The translations under genes were made by a program, and so were the position numbers. Shown in pieces: positions 14,562 to 21,969 of a stretch of 29,117 nucleotides of DNA. Source of the DNA: CAZALT01 sp964485515 (lineage in GTDB: Bacteria; Actinomycetota; Acidimicrobiia; Acidimicrobiales; Acidimicrobilacustridaceae); the NCBI GenBank assembly GCA_964485515.1, contig CAZALT010000024.1, positions 1 to 29,117 of the forward strand. The letters are read 5' to 3'. Below the pieces are notes generated by a model. That model was not told where the DNA came from, searched no databases, and saw only the letters and a list, made by a program, of their open reading frames with translations. Position 1 is the first letter of the stretch; each line of letters starts with the position of its first letter.

Positions 14562-16829
14562 GTGAGGGCGTCGGCATCTCCCACGTGCAGGTCGCGTACG
14601 CAGCTCACCGTCGCCGTCGCCGTTGCGCTCTCGCTGCTGTTCGCCGTGCTCGCACCGTCGGTTCGGGCCGACACCGCGACGATCGCGGAGGAACCGACCG
14701 AGGGCCCGTCGTCGGTCGTCGACCCGGCGCTCGAGGCCAAGATCGAACGTGCCCCTGGCGAACCTGTTGCCGTCATCGCCCAGTTCGCCGACGACGCCGA
14801 TGCCGTCGCGGCCGCCGCAGACCTGGCCACGGACGGCGAGCCGATGGACGCGGCGTTGCCACTGGTGTCCACGACGGTGGACCCCGCCGCCATCGAGCGA
14901 CTCCGGGATGCTCCCGGCATCGTGTCGGTCGTCGAGGACCGCGAGCACACGGTCGACCTCGAGACGAGCGCCGCCACCATCCACGCTCCCGCGGCGTGGT
15001 CGGCAGGCTACGACGGGTCGGGGACCCGCATCGCGGTGCTCGACACGGGGGTGCTTCGAACCCACCCCTTCCTCGCCGACAGGATCACGGCCGAAGCGTG
15101 CTTCTCGGGAGACGCGTCCGACAACTGGAGCTCGGGCTACTGCCCGGGCGGCGACTCGCACGAGGCGACGGGCACCGGCGCAGCGCGGCCGTGTGACGAC
15201 CGCCTCAACAGCCGGCCGATCTGCTGGCACGGCACGCACGTGGCTGGCATCCTCGTCGGCCACGACGGACCGGCGGTGGCCCCGTCCGGTGTCGCCCCTG
15301 GTGCGGGCCTGATCGCCGTGCAGGTGTTCAGCAGGTCCAACGCCGGAACCGTCGTCGCCCGCGACTCCGATCTCGTGGAGGCCATGGCCTGGGTCGGGGG
15401 CCAACAGAGCCCGTCCGAGCCGATCGTCTCGTTGAACCTCAGCCTGAGCGGATCACGCTCGACCGGTGCTTGCGACGATCGCGGTGGCGACCGGATGATC
15501 AAGGCGCAGGTCGACGAGCTCAGATCTGTGGGTATCACCGTGGTCGCCGCCGCGGGCAACGACGGCGACAAGGCCAAGATCGGCAGTCCGGCGTGCATCT
15601 CGACGGTCGTGGCGGTCGGCGCTCTCGCCGACTCGGGTTCGGTGGCGTCGTTCTCGAACTCGTCGGCGATGCTCGACGTGTTGGCCCCGGGCGAATCCAT
15701 CACCTCGTCGCGCTTCACCTACAGCGGTTCCGCGATGATCCCCGGCTACGGAGGCGTCAGCGGCACGTCGATGGCGACGCCGATGGTGAGCGCGTCGATC
15801 TCCGTCATCGCCCAGGCCCGGGGCGCGCTCCCACCGTCGGCCTTCGACCAGGCCCTGGCCCGTTCGGGCGCCTCGGTCACCGACGATGCCAACGGGCGTC
15901 AGGCTCCGCTCATCCAGGTGGACGAGGCACGGACGGTCGCCCTCGACCCCATCGGCGTGCTCGAGCTCGCGTCCACGTCGGCGGGCCAGGTCCGCCTCCG
16001 TGGATGGGCGCTCGACCCCGACAGCGCCCCCGCCGCCGAGGTCGAGGTGCGCATCGGCGGGGTTCCGGCGCGGAAGGCCTTCGCCGACGTCGAACGACCC
16101 GATGTCTTCGACGCGTTCGGGCCGTGGAACCCGCTCGGATCGGGCCACGGCTTCGACCTCGTGCTGGCGGGGCTGCGCACCGGGCCCCACGCGGTCTGCA
16201 TCTCGGCGCTCGACACGACGGCGTCGGTGCGCCACCCGATCGCCTGCCGCACCTTGCAGGTGACCGGTGGCTTGCCCGCCATCGCACCGACCTTCCCGGA
16301 CGTCCCACGTGGGGGCACGTTCTCTGAAGCGGTCGAGTGGCTCGCCACGAAGCAGGCCACGACGGGCTATCCCGACGGCGGGTTCCACCCGATGAGCACG
16401 GTCCGACGCCAAGGTCTCATCGCCATGCTCTACCGGCTCGCCGGGTCCCCGCCGGTCCTCCTGCCCACGACGCCCACCTTCTCCGACGTCGGGCTCGGTG
16501 CGTCGTTCCGCAAGGAGATCGAGTGGGCGGCCGCCAACGACATCATCGACGGCTTCGCCGACGGCACGTTCAAGCCCGGGGTGGCGCTCACCAGGCAAGG
16601 CTTCGCCGCGATCCTGCACCGAGCGATCGGCGCGCCGGCGGTGATGATCCCTGGCCACGCCACCTTCACCGACGTCCCCGGCACTCACACCTTCCGAGCC
16701 CCGATCGAGTGGCTGGCCATGTCCGGGATCGCCGACGGCAACGCCGACGGCACCTTCGGCACCTCGGCACCGCTTCGCCGCCAGGCCCTCGCCGCGTTCC
16801 TCGCTCGCCACGCCCTGGCCCTGCCCTGA
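14562..16829 (+). CDS. Surface subtilisin-like serine protease with I9-like propeptide and three SLH repeats
   Basis: Exported protease of about 755 residues. The N-terminus is a Sec signal (AVAVALSLLFAVLAPSVRA). A propeptide follows that resembles inhibitor I9 (VAVIAQFADDADAV, GIVSVVEDREH). The S8 catalytic domain has Asp161 (IAVLDTG), His226 (HGTHVAG), the oxyanion Asn in AAAGNDG and Ser403 (SGTSMATP). Residues about 465-565 form a linker beta-domain (RLRGWALDPDSAPAAEVEV). Three SLH modules end the protein, each with F(P/S/T)DV and a W-A-DG(G/T)F pattern, e.g. FADGTFKPGVALTRQGFA. SLH repeats normally bind pyruvylated secondary cell-wall polymer, so the enzyme is likely displayed at the surface. 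The GTG at 14562 is chosen from the leaderless -10; the open frame further upstream covers tRNA-Arg. Confidence 0.9.
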   Translation: MRASASPTCRSRTQLTVAVAVALSLLFAVLAPSVRADTATIAEEPTEGPSSVVDPALEAKIERAPGEPVAVIAQFADDADAVAAAADLATDGEPMDAALPLVSTTVDPAAIERLRDAPGIVSVVEDREHTVDLETSAATIHAPAAWSAGYDGSGTRIAVLDTGVLRTHPFLADRITAEACFSGDASDNWSSGYCPGGDSHEATGTGAARPCDDRLNSRPICWHGTHVAGILVGHDGPAVAPSGVAPGAGLIAVQVFSRSNAGTVVARDSDLVEAMAWVGGQQSPSEPIVSLNLSLSGSRSTGACDDRGGDRMIKAQVDELRSVGITVVAAAGNDGDKAKIGSPACISTVVAVGALADSGSVASFSNSSAMLDVLAPGESITSSRFTYSGSAMIPGYGGVSGTSMATPMVSASISVIAQARGALPPSAFDQALARSGASVTDDANGRQAPLIQVDEARTVALDPIGVLELASTSAGQVRLRGWALDPDSAPAAEVEVRIGGVPARKAFADVERPDVFDAFGPWNPLGSGHGFDLVLAGLRTGPHAVCISALDTTASVRHPIACRTLQVTGGLPAIAPTFPDVPRGGTFSEAVEWLATKQATTGYPDGGFHPMSTVRRQGLIAMLYRLAGSPPVLLPTTPTFSDVGLGASFRKEIEWAAANDIIDGFADGTFKPGVALTRQGFAAILHRAIGAPAVMIPGHATFTDVPGTHTFRAPIEWLAMSGIADGNADGTFGTSAPLRRQALAAFLARHALALP

Positions 16830-16890
16830 ACACGGTGAGGATCTGAGATCGGTCCGGACGCGAACCACGTCGGTCCTGCGTCGAGCATGG

Positions 16891-16934
16891 GTCCGACCTG
16901 GCCCTTCCGGTCCGACCTGGCCCGACCTGGCCCG
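16891..16934. repeat. GTCCGACCTGGCCC tandem/interspersed repeat
   Basis: Two exact 14-bp units (16891-16904, 16910-16923) and two shortened ones (CGACCTGGCCC, CGATCC) fill the spacer between the convergent subtilase and methyltransferase genes. The core CCGACCTG is shared with repeats at 51-95 and 9069-9113. Confidence 0.75.
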
Positions 16935-16940
16935 ATCCGG

Positions 16941-18167
16941 TCAGCGACGCGTGAACGTCGAGACGACCTCGACGTGGTGGGTCTGAGGGAAGAGGTCGAC
17001 CAGCGTCGAGCCGTCGAACTCGTAGCCCGCCTCGGTGAGCAGGCGTGCGTCGCGTCCCATCGGAGCGGCGTCGCAGCTGACAAGCACGACGACCGCCGCG
17101 CCGGTGGCCGCCAGCGATCGAACGCCGGCTGGGCCCAGACCGTGACGGGACGGGTCGGCGATCACCACGTCGGCGGGCGACGCCACCCAGCTGTCCACAT
17201 CGCCCTCCACGACCTCGACCGGTCGATCGGCGAGGTTGTGACGGGCATCTCGTACCGAGGACGGGTTCCTCTCGACGCACACGACGGCCTGCACCGCCCC
17301 GAACGCCGCCATGCCCGCCTGACCTGTTGCGGTCGCACCGAACAAGCCGACGCCGCCGTAGGCGTCGACCAACCGGAGGCCGGCCGGTCCCCCGATCTCC
17401 CGATCTCTGACCTGACGGCCGATGGCGCCGAACACCGTCTCGACCAGGGCGGCGGCGCCATCAGGACGCGTCTGGAAGAAGGAGCGGGACGACACCCGCA
17501 ACGTCTCGCCCAGCACCAGCTCCTCGATGAACGCCGTCGCCCCGCGATCGAGCTCGTCCTGGCCGACGAGGATGACGTCGTCGGGAACGGTCACCCCACG
17601 CGCCGATGGATCGACCACGACGAGGCGCTGGCCGGCCGCGGACCCGACGCGGAGCAGGGCCTCGTCGGCCCCGGCGAGGTCGATGCGGCTCAGGAGGTCT
17701 TCGAGCGCAGGGTGGGCCACGAGGCATTCGTCGACGGCGAGGACCTGGTGGCTCGCTCGCCGACGGAACCCGGCGTGGCCATCGTTGGCGGCCACCCGCA
17801 AGGTCGTGCGAAACGAGTCCGCCGGAAGCGGCGGCGCGACCTCGACGGTGGGGTTCTCGATCCGGCCGAGACGTCGGAGCGCGTCGACGACGACCGAGGC
17901 CTTGAACGACGGCTGCGCCTCGACGGCGAGGTGGGCCAGGTCGCAACCACCACAGCCACGGGCCACGTTCGGACAGCACGGCTCGATGCGGTCAGAAGAT
18001 GCGTGCAGAACGCGGCGCACGACGCCGTGCGCGTAGTCGCGCTTGGAACGGTCGATCTCCACCTCGACGCGCTCGCCCGGTAGTCCACCTGTGACGAACA
18101 CGACGCGACCGTCGGCGAGGTGCCCCAGCCCGTCCCCTCCGGCGGCCGGCTGCTCGACCTCGACCAC
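16941..18167 (-). CDS. TRAM-domain class I RNA methyltransferase, TrmA/RlmD family
   Basis: SAM-dependent RNA uracil-5-methyltransferase type of about 408 residues. An N-terminal TRAM-like domain (GGDGLGHLADGRVVFV, GERVEVEI, RDYAHGVVRRVL) is followed by cysteines suited to a 4Fe-4S cluster (CCPNVARGCGGCD). The SAM fold has LVDAYGGVGLFGATA, VERNPSSV and VIADPSRHGL, and the catalytic cysteine lies in VLVSCDAAPMGRD. This matches RlmD/RumA-like enzymes that methylate 23S rRNA uridines, but RNA specificity is not decidable. I chose the GTG at 18167, where TRAM similarity begins; an ATG at 18392 would add 75 residues of SDRR repeats and make the start codons of this gene and rpe overlap, which looks like translated intergenic DNA. 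Confidence 0.82.
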   Translation of the reverse strand: MVEVEQPAAGGDGLGHLADGRVVFVTGGLPGERVEVEIDRSKRDYAHGVVRRVLHASSDRIEPCCPNVARGCGGCDLAHLAVEAQPSFKASVVVDALRRLGRIENPTVEVAPPLPADSFRTTLRVAANDGHAGFRRRASHQVLAVDECLVAHPALEDLLSRIDLAGADEALLRVGSAAGQRLVVVDPSARGVTVPDDVILVGQDELDRGATAFIEELVLGETLRVSSRSFFQTRPDGAAALVETVFGAIGRQVRDREIGGPAGLRLVDAYGGVGLFGATATGQAGMAAFGAVQAVVCVERNPSSVRDARHNLADRPVEVVEGDVDSWVASPADVVIADPSRHGLGPAGVRSLAATGAAVVVLVSCDAAPMGRDARLLTEAGYEFDGSTLVDLFPQTHHVEVVSTFTRR

Positions 18168-18304
18168 CTCGACGACACCGAGGGCTGCCCTCGGAGCCCG
18201 GCTTGTCTGACCGCGGGTGGCCCCTCGGCGGCCGCTCGCGGCACCTCGGTCGGTGCCGGGTTCGGTGCCGGGGTCGTTCTGGGGGTCCGACGAGCTGCCC
18301 GGAC

Positions 18305-18340
18305 GACGGTCCGAACGACGGTCCGAACGACGGTCCGAAC
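18305..18340. repeat. 12-bp perfect tandem repeat, 3 copies
   Basis: GACGGTCCGAAC at 18305-18316, 18317-18328 and 18329-18340, in the divergent spacer between the methyltransferase and rpe. Just beside it (18245-18275) is a looser CGGTGCCGGGTT duplication. Confidence 0.85.
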
Positions 18341-18377
18341 GACTGGAGGGGGAATCCTCGGAGCGGCCCACGACCGC

Positions 18378-18383
18378 TATCGT
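18378..18383 (+). promoter_or_regulatory. Leaderless -10 element of rpe, TATCGT-N7-ATG
   Basis: TATCGT ends 7 nt before the ATG at 18391; no Shine-Dalgarno lies between. Same spacing as before the genes at 5836 and 14562. Confidence 0.6.
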
Positions 18384-18390
18384 CGCACCC

Positions 18391-19095
18391 ATGGCCCCCA
18401 CCTCCGAACCCGTGGCTGCGCCACGGCCCATCGAGATCGTCCCCTCCGTCCTTCCCGCCGACTTCTCCCGCCTCGGCGAGCAGTGCCAGGCGCTGGAGAA
18501 GGCCGGCGTCGATCGGATCCAGTGGGACGTCATGGACGGGCGGTTCGTGCCGAACCTCACCTTCGGGGCCGACACGATCGCCTCGGCCCGCAGCCACGTG
18601 AACACGCCCTTCGAGGCGCACCTCATGGTGCACGAACCCGGATGGCTGATCCCCGACATCGTCGCGGCGGGTTGCGGCACGATCATCGTCCACGCCGAGG
18701 CCTGCGAGCACCTGCACCGCACGCTCAGCCAGATCAACGAGCTCGGAGCCAGGGCCGCCGTCGCCCTCAACCCCGCCACGCCGCCTCAGGAGGCGGAGTG
18801 GGTGCTCGACCTCGTCTCGATGGTCCTCGTCATGACGGTGAACCCCGGTTTCGGCGGCCAGAAGTACATCGCGACGATGGAGCCCAAGGTGCGCCACCTG
18901 CGCCAGGTGATCGTCGAGCGGGGCCTCGACGTCGATGTGGAGTGCGACGGTGGCATCGCCCCCGACACCATCGCCGGCGCCGCGGCCGCAGGCGCCAACG
19001 TGCTCATCGCGGGCTCGGCGCTGTTCCGTGATCCCGACGGGTTGGAGCACGCCGTCACCGAGCTGCGTGGACTCGCCGAGGCCGCGCCGCGTTGA
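18391..19095 (+). CDS. rpe: Ribulose-phosphate 3-epimerase
   Basis: Pentose-phosphate pathway enzyme interconverting ribulose 5-phosphate and xylulose 5-phosphate; 234 residues, TIM barrel. Family motifs are all present: IVPSVLPADFSRLGEQ with the substrate-binding Ser, WDVMDGRFVPNLTFG with the metal and catalytic Asp, EAHLMVHEP with the metal His, VNPGFGGQKYI, and VECDGGIAPDTI with the second catalytic Asp. The N-terminal ten residues before RPIEIVPS are a short extension. ATG start at leaderless spacing. Its TGA overlaps the TTG start of the next gene, so the two are probably coupled. Confidence 0.95.
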   Translation: MAPTSEPVAAPRPIEIVPSVLPADFSRLGEQCQALEKAGVDRIQWDVMDGRFVPNLTFGADTIASARSHVNTPFEAHLMVHEPGWLIPDIVAAGCGTIIVHAEACEHLHRTLSQINELGARAAVALNPATPPQEAEWVLDLVSMVLVMTVNPGFGGQKYIATMEPKVRHLRQVIVERGLDVDVECDGGIAPDTIAGAAAAGANVLIAGSALFRDPDGLEHAVTELRGLAEAAPR

Positions 19096-19532
19096 CCCGC
19101 CGCGTCCTCACCGGCGGACTTGTGGTCGCGATCGTCGTCGCGGCCGGTCTCGGGGTGTGGATGTGGCGCAATCGCCCGCCTGACCGATCAGTCGAAGCGT
19201 TCTGTGCCCACATGGCCGCCGCCCAGGGGCTCGACGATGCGCTCGCGCTCTCCGATCCAGCCCAGATCTCCGCCCAGAGCGATGCGCTCGACGACGCGGC
19301 CCAGGTCGCGCCCGAAGAGATCCGTGGCGATGTCGAGGTGCTCGCCGCGCTCGTTCAGACGATCGACGAGGCCGTCGCCGACAGCTCGGACCCGAGCACC
19401 GCGCTCGACGATGCCCTGCGGGCCAACCAGGCGGCTCTCACCGCGTCGGAGCCAGCCGGCGAGGCGGTGCAGCGCTATGTGGCCGACAACTGCGATCTCG
19501 AGCTCAACCCGAGCAACACGTCGGCACCCTGA
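19092..19532 (+). CDS. Small membrane-anchored or secreted protein, unknown function
   Basis: A 146-residue protein starting with TTG that overlaps the rpe stop by 4 nt (TTGA). Residues 5-25 (LTGGLVVAIVVAAGLGVWMW) form an N-terminal signal anchor followed by basic RNRPPDR. The mature part is acidic and helical, with two cysteines (AFCAHM near 38 and DNCDLEL near 134) that could pair outside the cell. No recognised family; actinobacterial envelope proteins of this kind with a Cys-helix-Cys layout are common. Coupling to rpe is likely transcriptional convenience. Confidence 0.7.
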   Translation: MTRRVLTGGLVVAIVVAAGLGVWMWRNRPPDRSVEAFCAHMAAAQGLDDALALSDPAQISAQSDALDDAAQVAPEEIRGDVEVLAALVQTIDEAVADSSDPSTALDDALRANQAALTASEPAGEAVQRYVADNCDLELNPSNTSAP

Positions 19533-19544
19533 TCGGGCCGTGGA

Positions 19545-20162
19545 TCAGCGCGGGATGTCGCCGCGCCGGGCGATGACGTGGTCGATCAGCCCGTAGTCCT
19601 TGGCGCCCTCGGCGGTGAACCAGCGGTCGCGCTCGGAGTCGGCTTCGATCTGCTCGACCTGCTGGCCGGTGTGGAACGCGATTCGCTCGGCGAGGAGCTT
19701 CTTGGTGTACGCCATCTGCTCGGCCTGGATGGCGATGTCGGCCGCCTGACCCTGGAGCCCTCCGAGGGGCTGGTGCATCATGATGCGGGCGTGCGGCAAG
19801 CTGTAGCGCTTGCCTGCCGCACCGGCGCACAGCAGGAACTGCCCCATCGACGCAGCGAGTCCCATGCAGACGGTGGCGATGTCGGACTCGACGAACTGCA
19901 TCGTGTCGTAGATGGCCATGCCGGCGGTGACCACACCACCGGGCGAGTTGATGTAGAGCCAGATGTCCTTGCCGGGGTCCTGGCCCTCCAGGTACAAGAG
20001 CTGGGCGATCAGCTGGTTGGCGACGCTGTCGTTGACGTCGCTGCCGAGCACGACGACGCGCTCACGCAGCAGCATCCGGAAGATGTCCTGGCTGGGATCG
20101 GCACCGGGGGCCTGTGATGCCTGCACGGCTTGCGACAGGTGGGCCTGGGGAAGCTGATCCAT
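19545..20162 (-). CDS. clpP: ATP-dependent Clp protease proteolytic subunit
   Basis: Serine peptidase of 205 residues that forms the tetradecameric chamber of the Clp protease. The catalytic triad is visible: Ser105 in GLAASMGQFLL, His130 in RIMMHQPLGG and Asp179 in SERDRWFT. SPGG at 73-76 is also conserved. Residues 1-22 are a Gln/Ala-rich propeptide-like segment. The ATG at 20162 has AAGGG about 6 nt upstream; an ATG 13 codons earlier is less likely. Encoded alone: the tandem second clpP usual in actinobacteria, clpX and tig are not adjacent. It converges with the small anchored protein, leaving only 12 bp between stops. A 12-bp direct repeat marks its probable promoter region. Confidence 0.95.
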   Translation of the reverse strand: MDQLPQAHLSQAVQASQAPGADPSQDIFRMLLRERVVVLGSDVNDSVANQLIAQLLYLEGQDPGKDIWLYINSPGGVVTAGMAIYDTMQFVESDIATVCMGLAASMGQFLLCAGAAGKRYSLPHARIMMHQPLGGLQGQAADIAIQAEQMAYTKKLLAERIAFHTGQQVEQIEADSERDRWFTAEGAKDYGLIDHVIARRGDIPR

Positions 20163-20240
20163 CGAAATCCCTTCGTCTGGGTTGGGTGGCGTCGTGGGCA
20201 ACGGCGCCCTCGAACCGACGGGCCAACGGCCCGGGTGGGC

Positions 20241-20291
20241 AGGCTAGCGGGCCGATCGCCCGACCCGTCACAACCCAATCCGTCACAACCC
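20241..20291 (-). promoter_or_regulatory. clpP promoter region with a 12-bp direct repeat
   Basis: CCGTCACAACCC occurs at 20265-20276 and 20280-20291, a 15-bp period. On the minus strand this places GGTTGTGACGG twice upstream of TAGCCT (20246-20241), which would be the -10, with a leader of about 72 nt to the ATG. The spacing from TTGTGA to TAGCCT is 21 bp, too long for a standard -35, so an activator site is at least as likely. Confidence 0.45.
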
Positions 20292-20371
20292 GCCGTGGGG
20301 CGCGTCGCGGGCACGCTGTCGAGTCCCGGTGACCGGTCGCTGCGTCCGGGCCGTTACCGTGGGTCGGCCAC

Positions 20372-20455
20372 GCGGGCGTGGCGGAACTGGCAGACGCGCT
20401 GGGTTTAGGTCCCAGTGTCCGAAAGGATGTGGGGGTTCGAGTCCCCCCGCCCGCA
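20372..20455 (+). tRNA. tRNA-Leu(TAG)
   Basis: Class II tRNA with a long variable arm. Acceptor GCGGGCG/CGCCCGC, anticodon stem CTGGG/CCCAG around TTTAGGT (anticodon TAG, decoding CUN codons), variable arm TGTCC-GAAA-GGATG, T arm GGGGG-TTCGAGT-CCCCC, discriminator A. CCA is not encoded. TACCGT about 12-17 nt upstream is the likely -10. Confidence 0.95.
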
Positions 20456-20556
20456 CGAGATCGCTCTACCCGCCAGAGCCGGGCTTGTCACAACCGAGAC
20501 GCCTGAGCTCGCGACCGTCGAACCCTCGCGCCACCGCATTGGCCCGCGCCGCAGGG

Positions 20557-21024
20557 TCAGCCCTCGTCGTGGGGGCCGACGATCACCACCGGGCAGGGAG
20601 CGTTGCGCACCACATGATCGGACACCGAGCCCAGCACGGCGCGCTTGATCCCGCTCCGTCCGCGCGACCCGATCACGATCGCCGCCGCGTGCTGTTCGAC
20701 GGCAACCTCGCAGAGCGCAGTCGCCGCGTCGCCGAAGGCCAGCAACGACTCCACACCGCTGATGCCGTCGGCGATGAGCTGGTCGGCAACGACCCGGACC
20801 GTCGATTCGCCTTCGGTCTGCGCTGCGGCCTGGAGGTCGTCGTAGACCTGCGGGGTCACGACACCGCCGGCGAACCCGGAGCTACCGGCGAGAAGCGCCT
20901 CGTCGGGAGGTGCGACCACGGTGACAACCACGACCCGATCGTGCTCGGCGAGGACCGCGAGGCCGGACCGGGCGGCGTGGAGCGAGGCGTCGGATCCGTC
21001 GGTGCAAACGAGGAGGGTGCTCAT
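20557..21024 (-). CDS. Universal stress protein (UspA family)
   Basis: Single-domain USP of 155 residues. The nucleotide-binding signature G-2x-G-9x-G(S/T) is present as GSRGRSGIKRAVLGSVSDHVV near the C-terminus, with LLVCTDGSDAS at the N-terminus, so this is the ATP-binding subtype rather than UspA itself. Such proteins help survival under starvation, hypoxia or oxidative stress in actinobacteria. ATG start; no strong Shine-Dalgarno. It lies between tRNA-Leu and the operon ending at 21076 and appears monocistronic, on the same strand as that operon with a 51-bp gap, so read-through is possible. Confidence 0.9.
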   Translation of the reverse strand: MSTLLVCTDGSDASLHAARSGLAVLAEHDRVVVVTVVAPPDEALLAGSSGFAGGVVTPQVYDDLQAAAQTEGESTVRVVADQLIADGISGVESLLAFGDAATALCEVAVEQHAAAIVIGSRGRSGIKRAVLGSVSDHVVRNAPCPVVIVGPHDEG

Positions 21025-21075
21025 GGTGGCCAGCTTCGCACACGCCGCCTGTTGCGCCCACGAACCGGCCCGCCA

Positions 21076-21969
21076 TCAACGGTGGTGCGACGAGATGGCG
21101 CCTGGCCGGTCGCGCTCGATCAGGTGATAGGCAAGGGTGACCTCGACGAGGGCCACCCAGGTCATGAGCGGCACCTCCAGGCCCAGCCCCAAGAGGGTGT
21201 GGCCGAACAGCGAGTGGGACACCTCGAGGTGCTCCAACGCTTCCTCGACGCCCGTCTCGACCAGCAGCGGAACCGTCGCCACCGCGAACGCGAGCCAGAA
21301 GTAGGGCCAGATCAGCTGGGCACTCCGCTTGATGGCGCTGATCGCCTTGCGGTCCTCGATGATGATGAGCGGCCCCGTGATGGCCGTGAGCGTCACGACG
21401 ACGAGGCCGGGAACGACGAGCACCGCGAAGCCCACCGCTCGGGCGACCACGACGACGATGTCGGCCAGGATCAGCGTGAGGTACGGCAAGGTGCGGAGCA
21501 CCTCGCGCAGCGGCATCGCCTGGTGCCCGTGTTGGTGCTCCCCCACGGTCTTGTCGAGCACACCCGACAAGAACACCGCGCCGAAGCTGTTCACGCCGGT
21601 GAGCATCACGGAGGCCAGTACGAGGAGCACCCCGATGACGAACGGTGCGTGGTGCTTGTACTCGTCGGCGAGCCAGTCGACGGCGGTGTCGGCCAGCGAG
21701 GCGCTCACCGCGATGACCGCGGCGACAGCCCACACCCGCCAGAACCGGCCGCGAAAGGTCGACGTCGCTCCACTGAAGATGAACAAGACGGTCATGCGGC
21801 GCTGGTAGAGCGACCGGGGCGCCGGGACGTCGGGTTCGTCCGGGAGGCCGGGTTCGTCCGGGCCGTCGGGTTCGTCCGGGCCGTCGGGTTCGTCCGGGAG
21901 GTCGGGTTCGTCCGGGCCGTCGGGACCGTCCGCCTCGCTCGGACCGGTCACCTCGCCCGCACCGGTCAC
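21076..21969 (-). CDS. Multi-pass membrane protein with Pro-Asp-Glu repeat tail
   Basis: A 297-residue protein whose GTG start overlaps the CPBP protease stop by 4 nt (GTGA). Residues 1-45 are acidic and disordered with five hexapeptide repeats of the type PDEPDG. Residues 58-297 contain about five or six hydrophobic segments, including FWRVWAVAAVIAVSASLAD, FVIGVLLVLASVMLTGV, LTLILADIVVVVARAVG and a cytoplasmic IIIEDRKAISAIKRSAQLI stretch that recurs in DUF4013/glycerophosphodiesterase-like membrane domains. No catalytic motif seen. Position as the last gene of the murI-rdgB operon, coupled to a membrane protease, suggests a partner or substrate of that protease. Function unknown. Confidence 0.75.
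   Translation of the reverse strand: MTGAGEVTGPSEADGPDGPDEPDLPDEPDGPDEPDGPDEPGLPDEPDVPAPRSLYQRRMTVLFIFSGATSTFRGRFWRVWAVAAVIAVSASLADTAVDWLADEYKHHAPFVIGVLLVLASVMLTGVNSFGAVFLSGVLDKTVGEHQHGHQAMPLREVLRTLPYLTLILADIVVVVARAVGFAVLVVPGLVVVTLTAITGPLIIIEDRKAISAIKRSAQLIWPYFWLAFAVATVPLLVETGVEEALEHLEVSHSLFGHTLLGLGLEVPLMTWVALVEVTLAYHLIERDRPGAISSHHR
21832..21921. repeat. 18-bp tandem repeat, 5 copies, coding
   Basis: GGGTTCGTCCGGGCCGTC units begin at 21832, 21850, 21868, 21886 and 21904 with only one to three substitutions. On the minus strand they encode PDEPDG/PDEPGL hexapeptides at the N-terminus of the membrane protein. The near identity of copies implies recent expansion. Confidence 0.88.
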
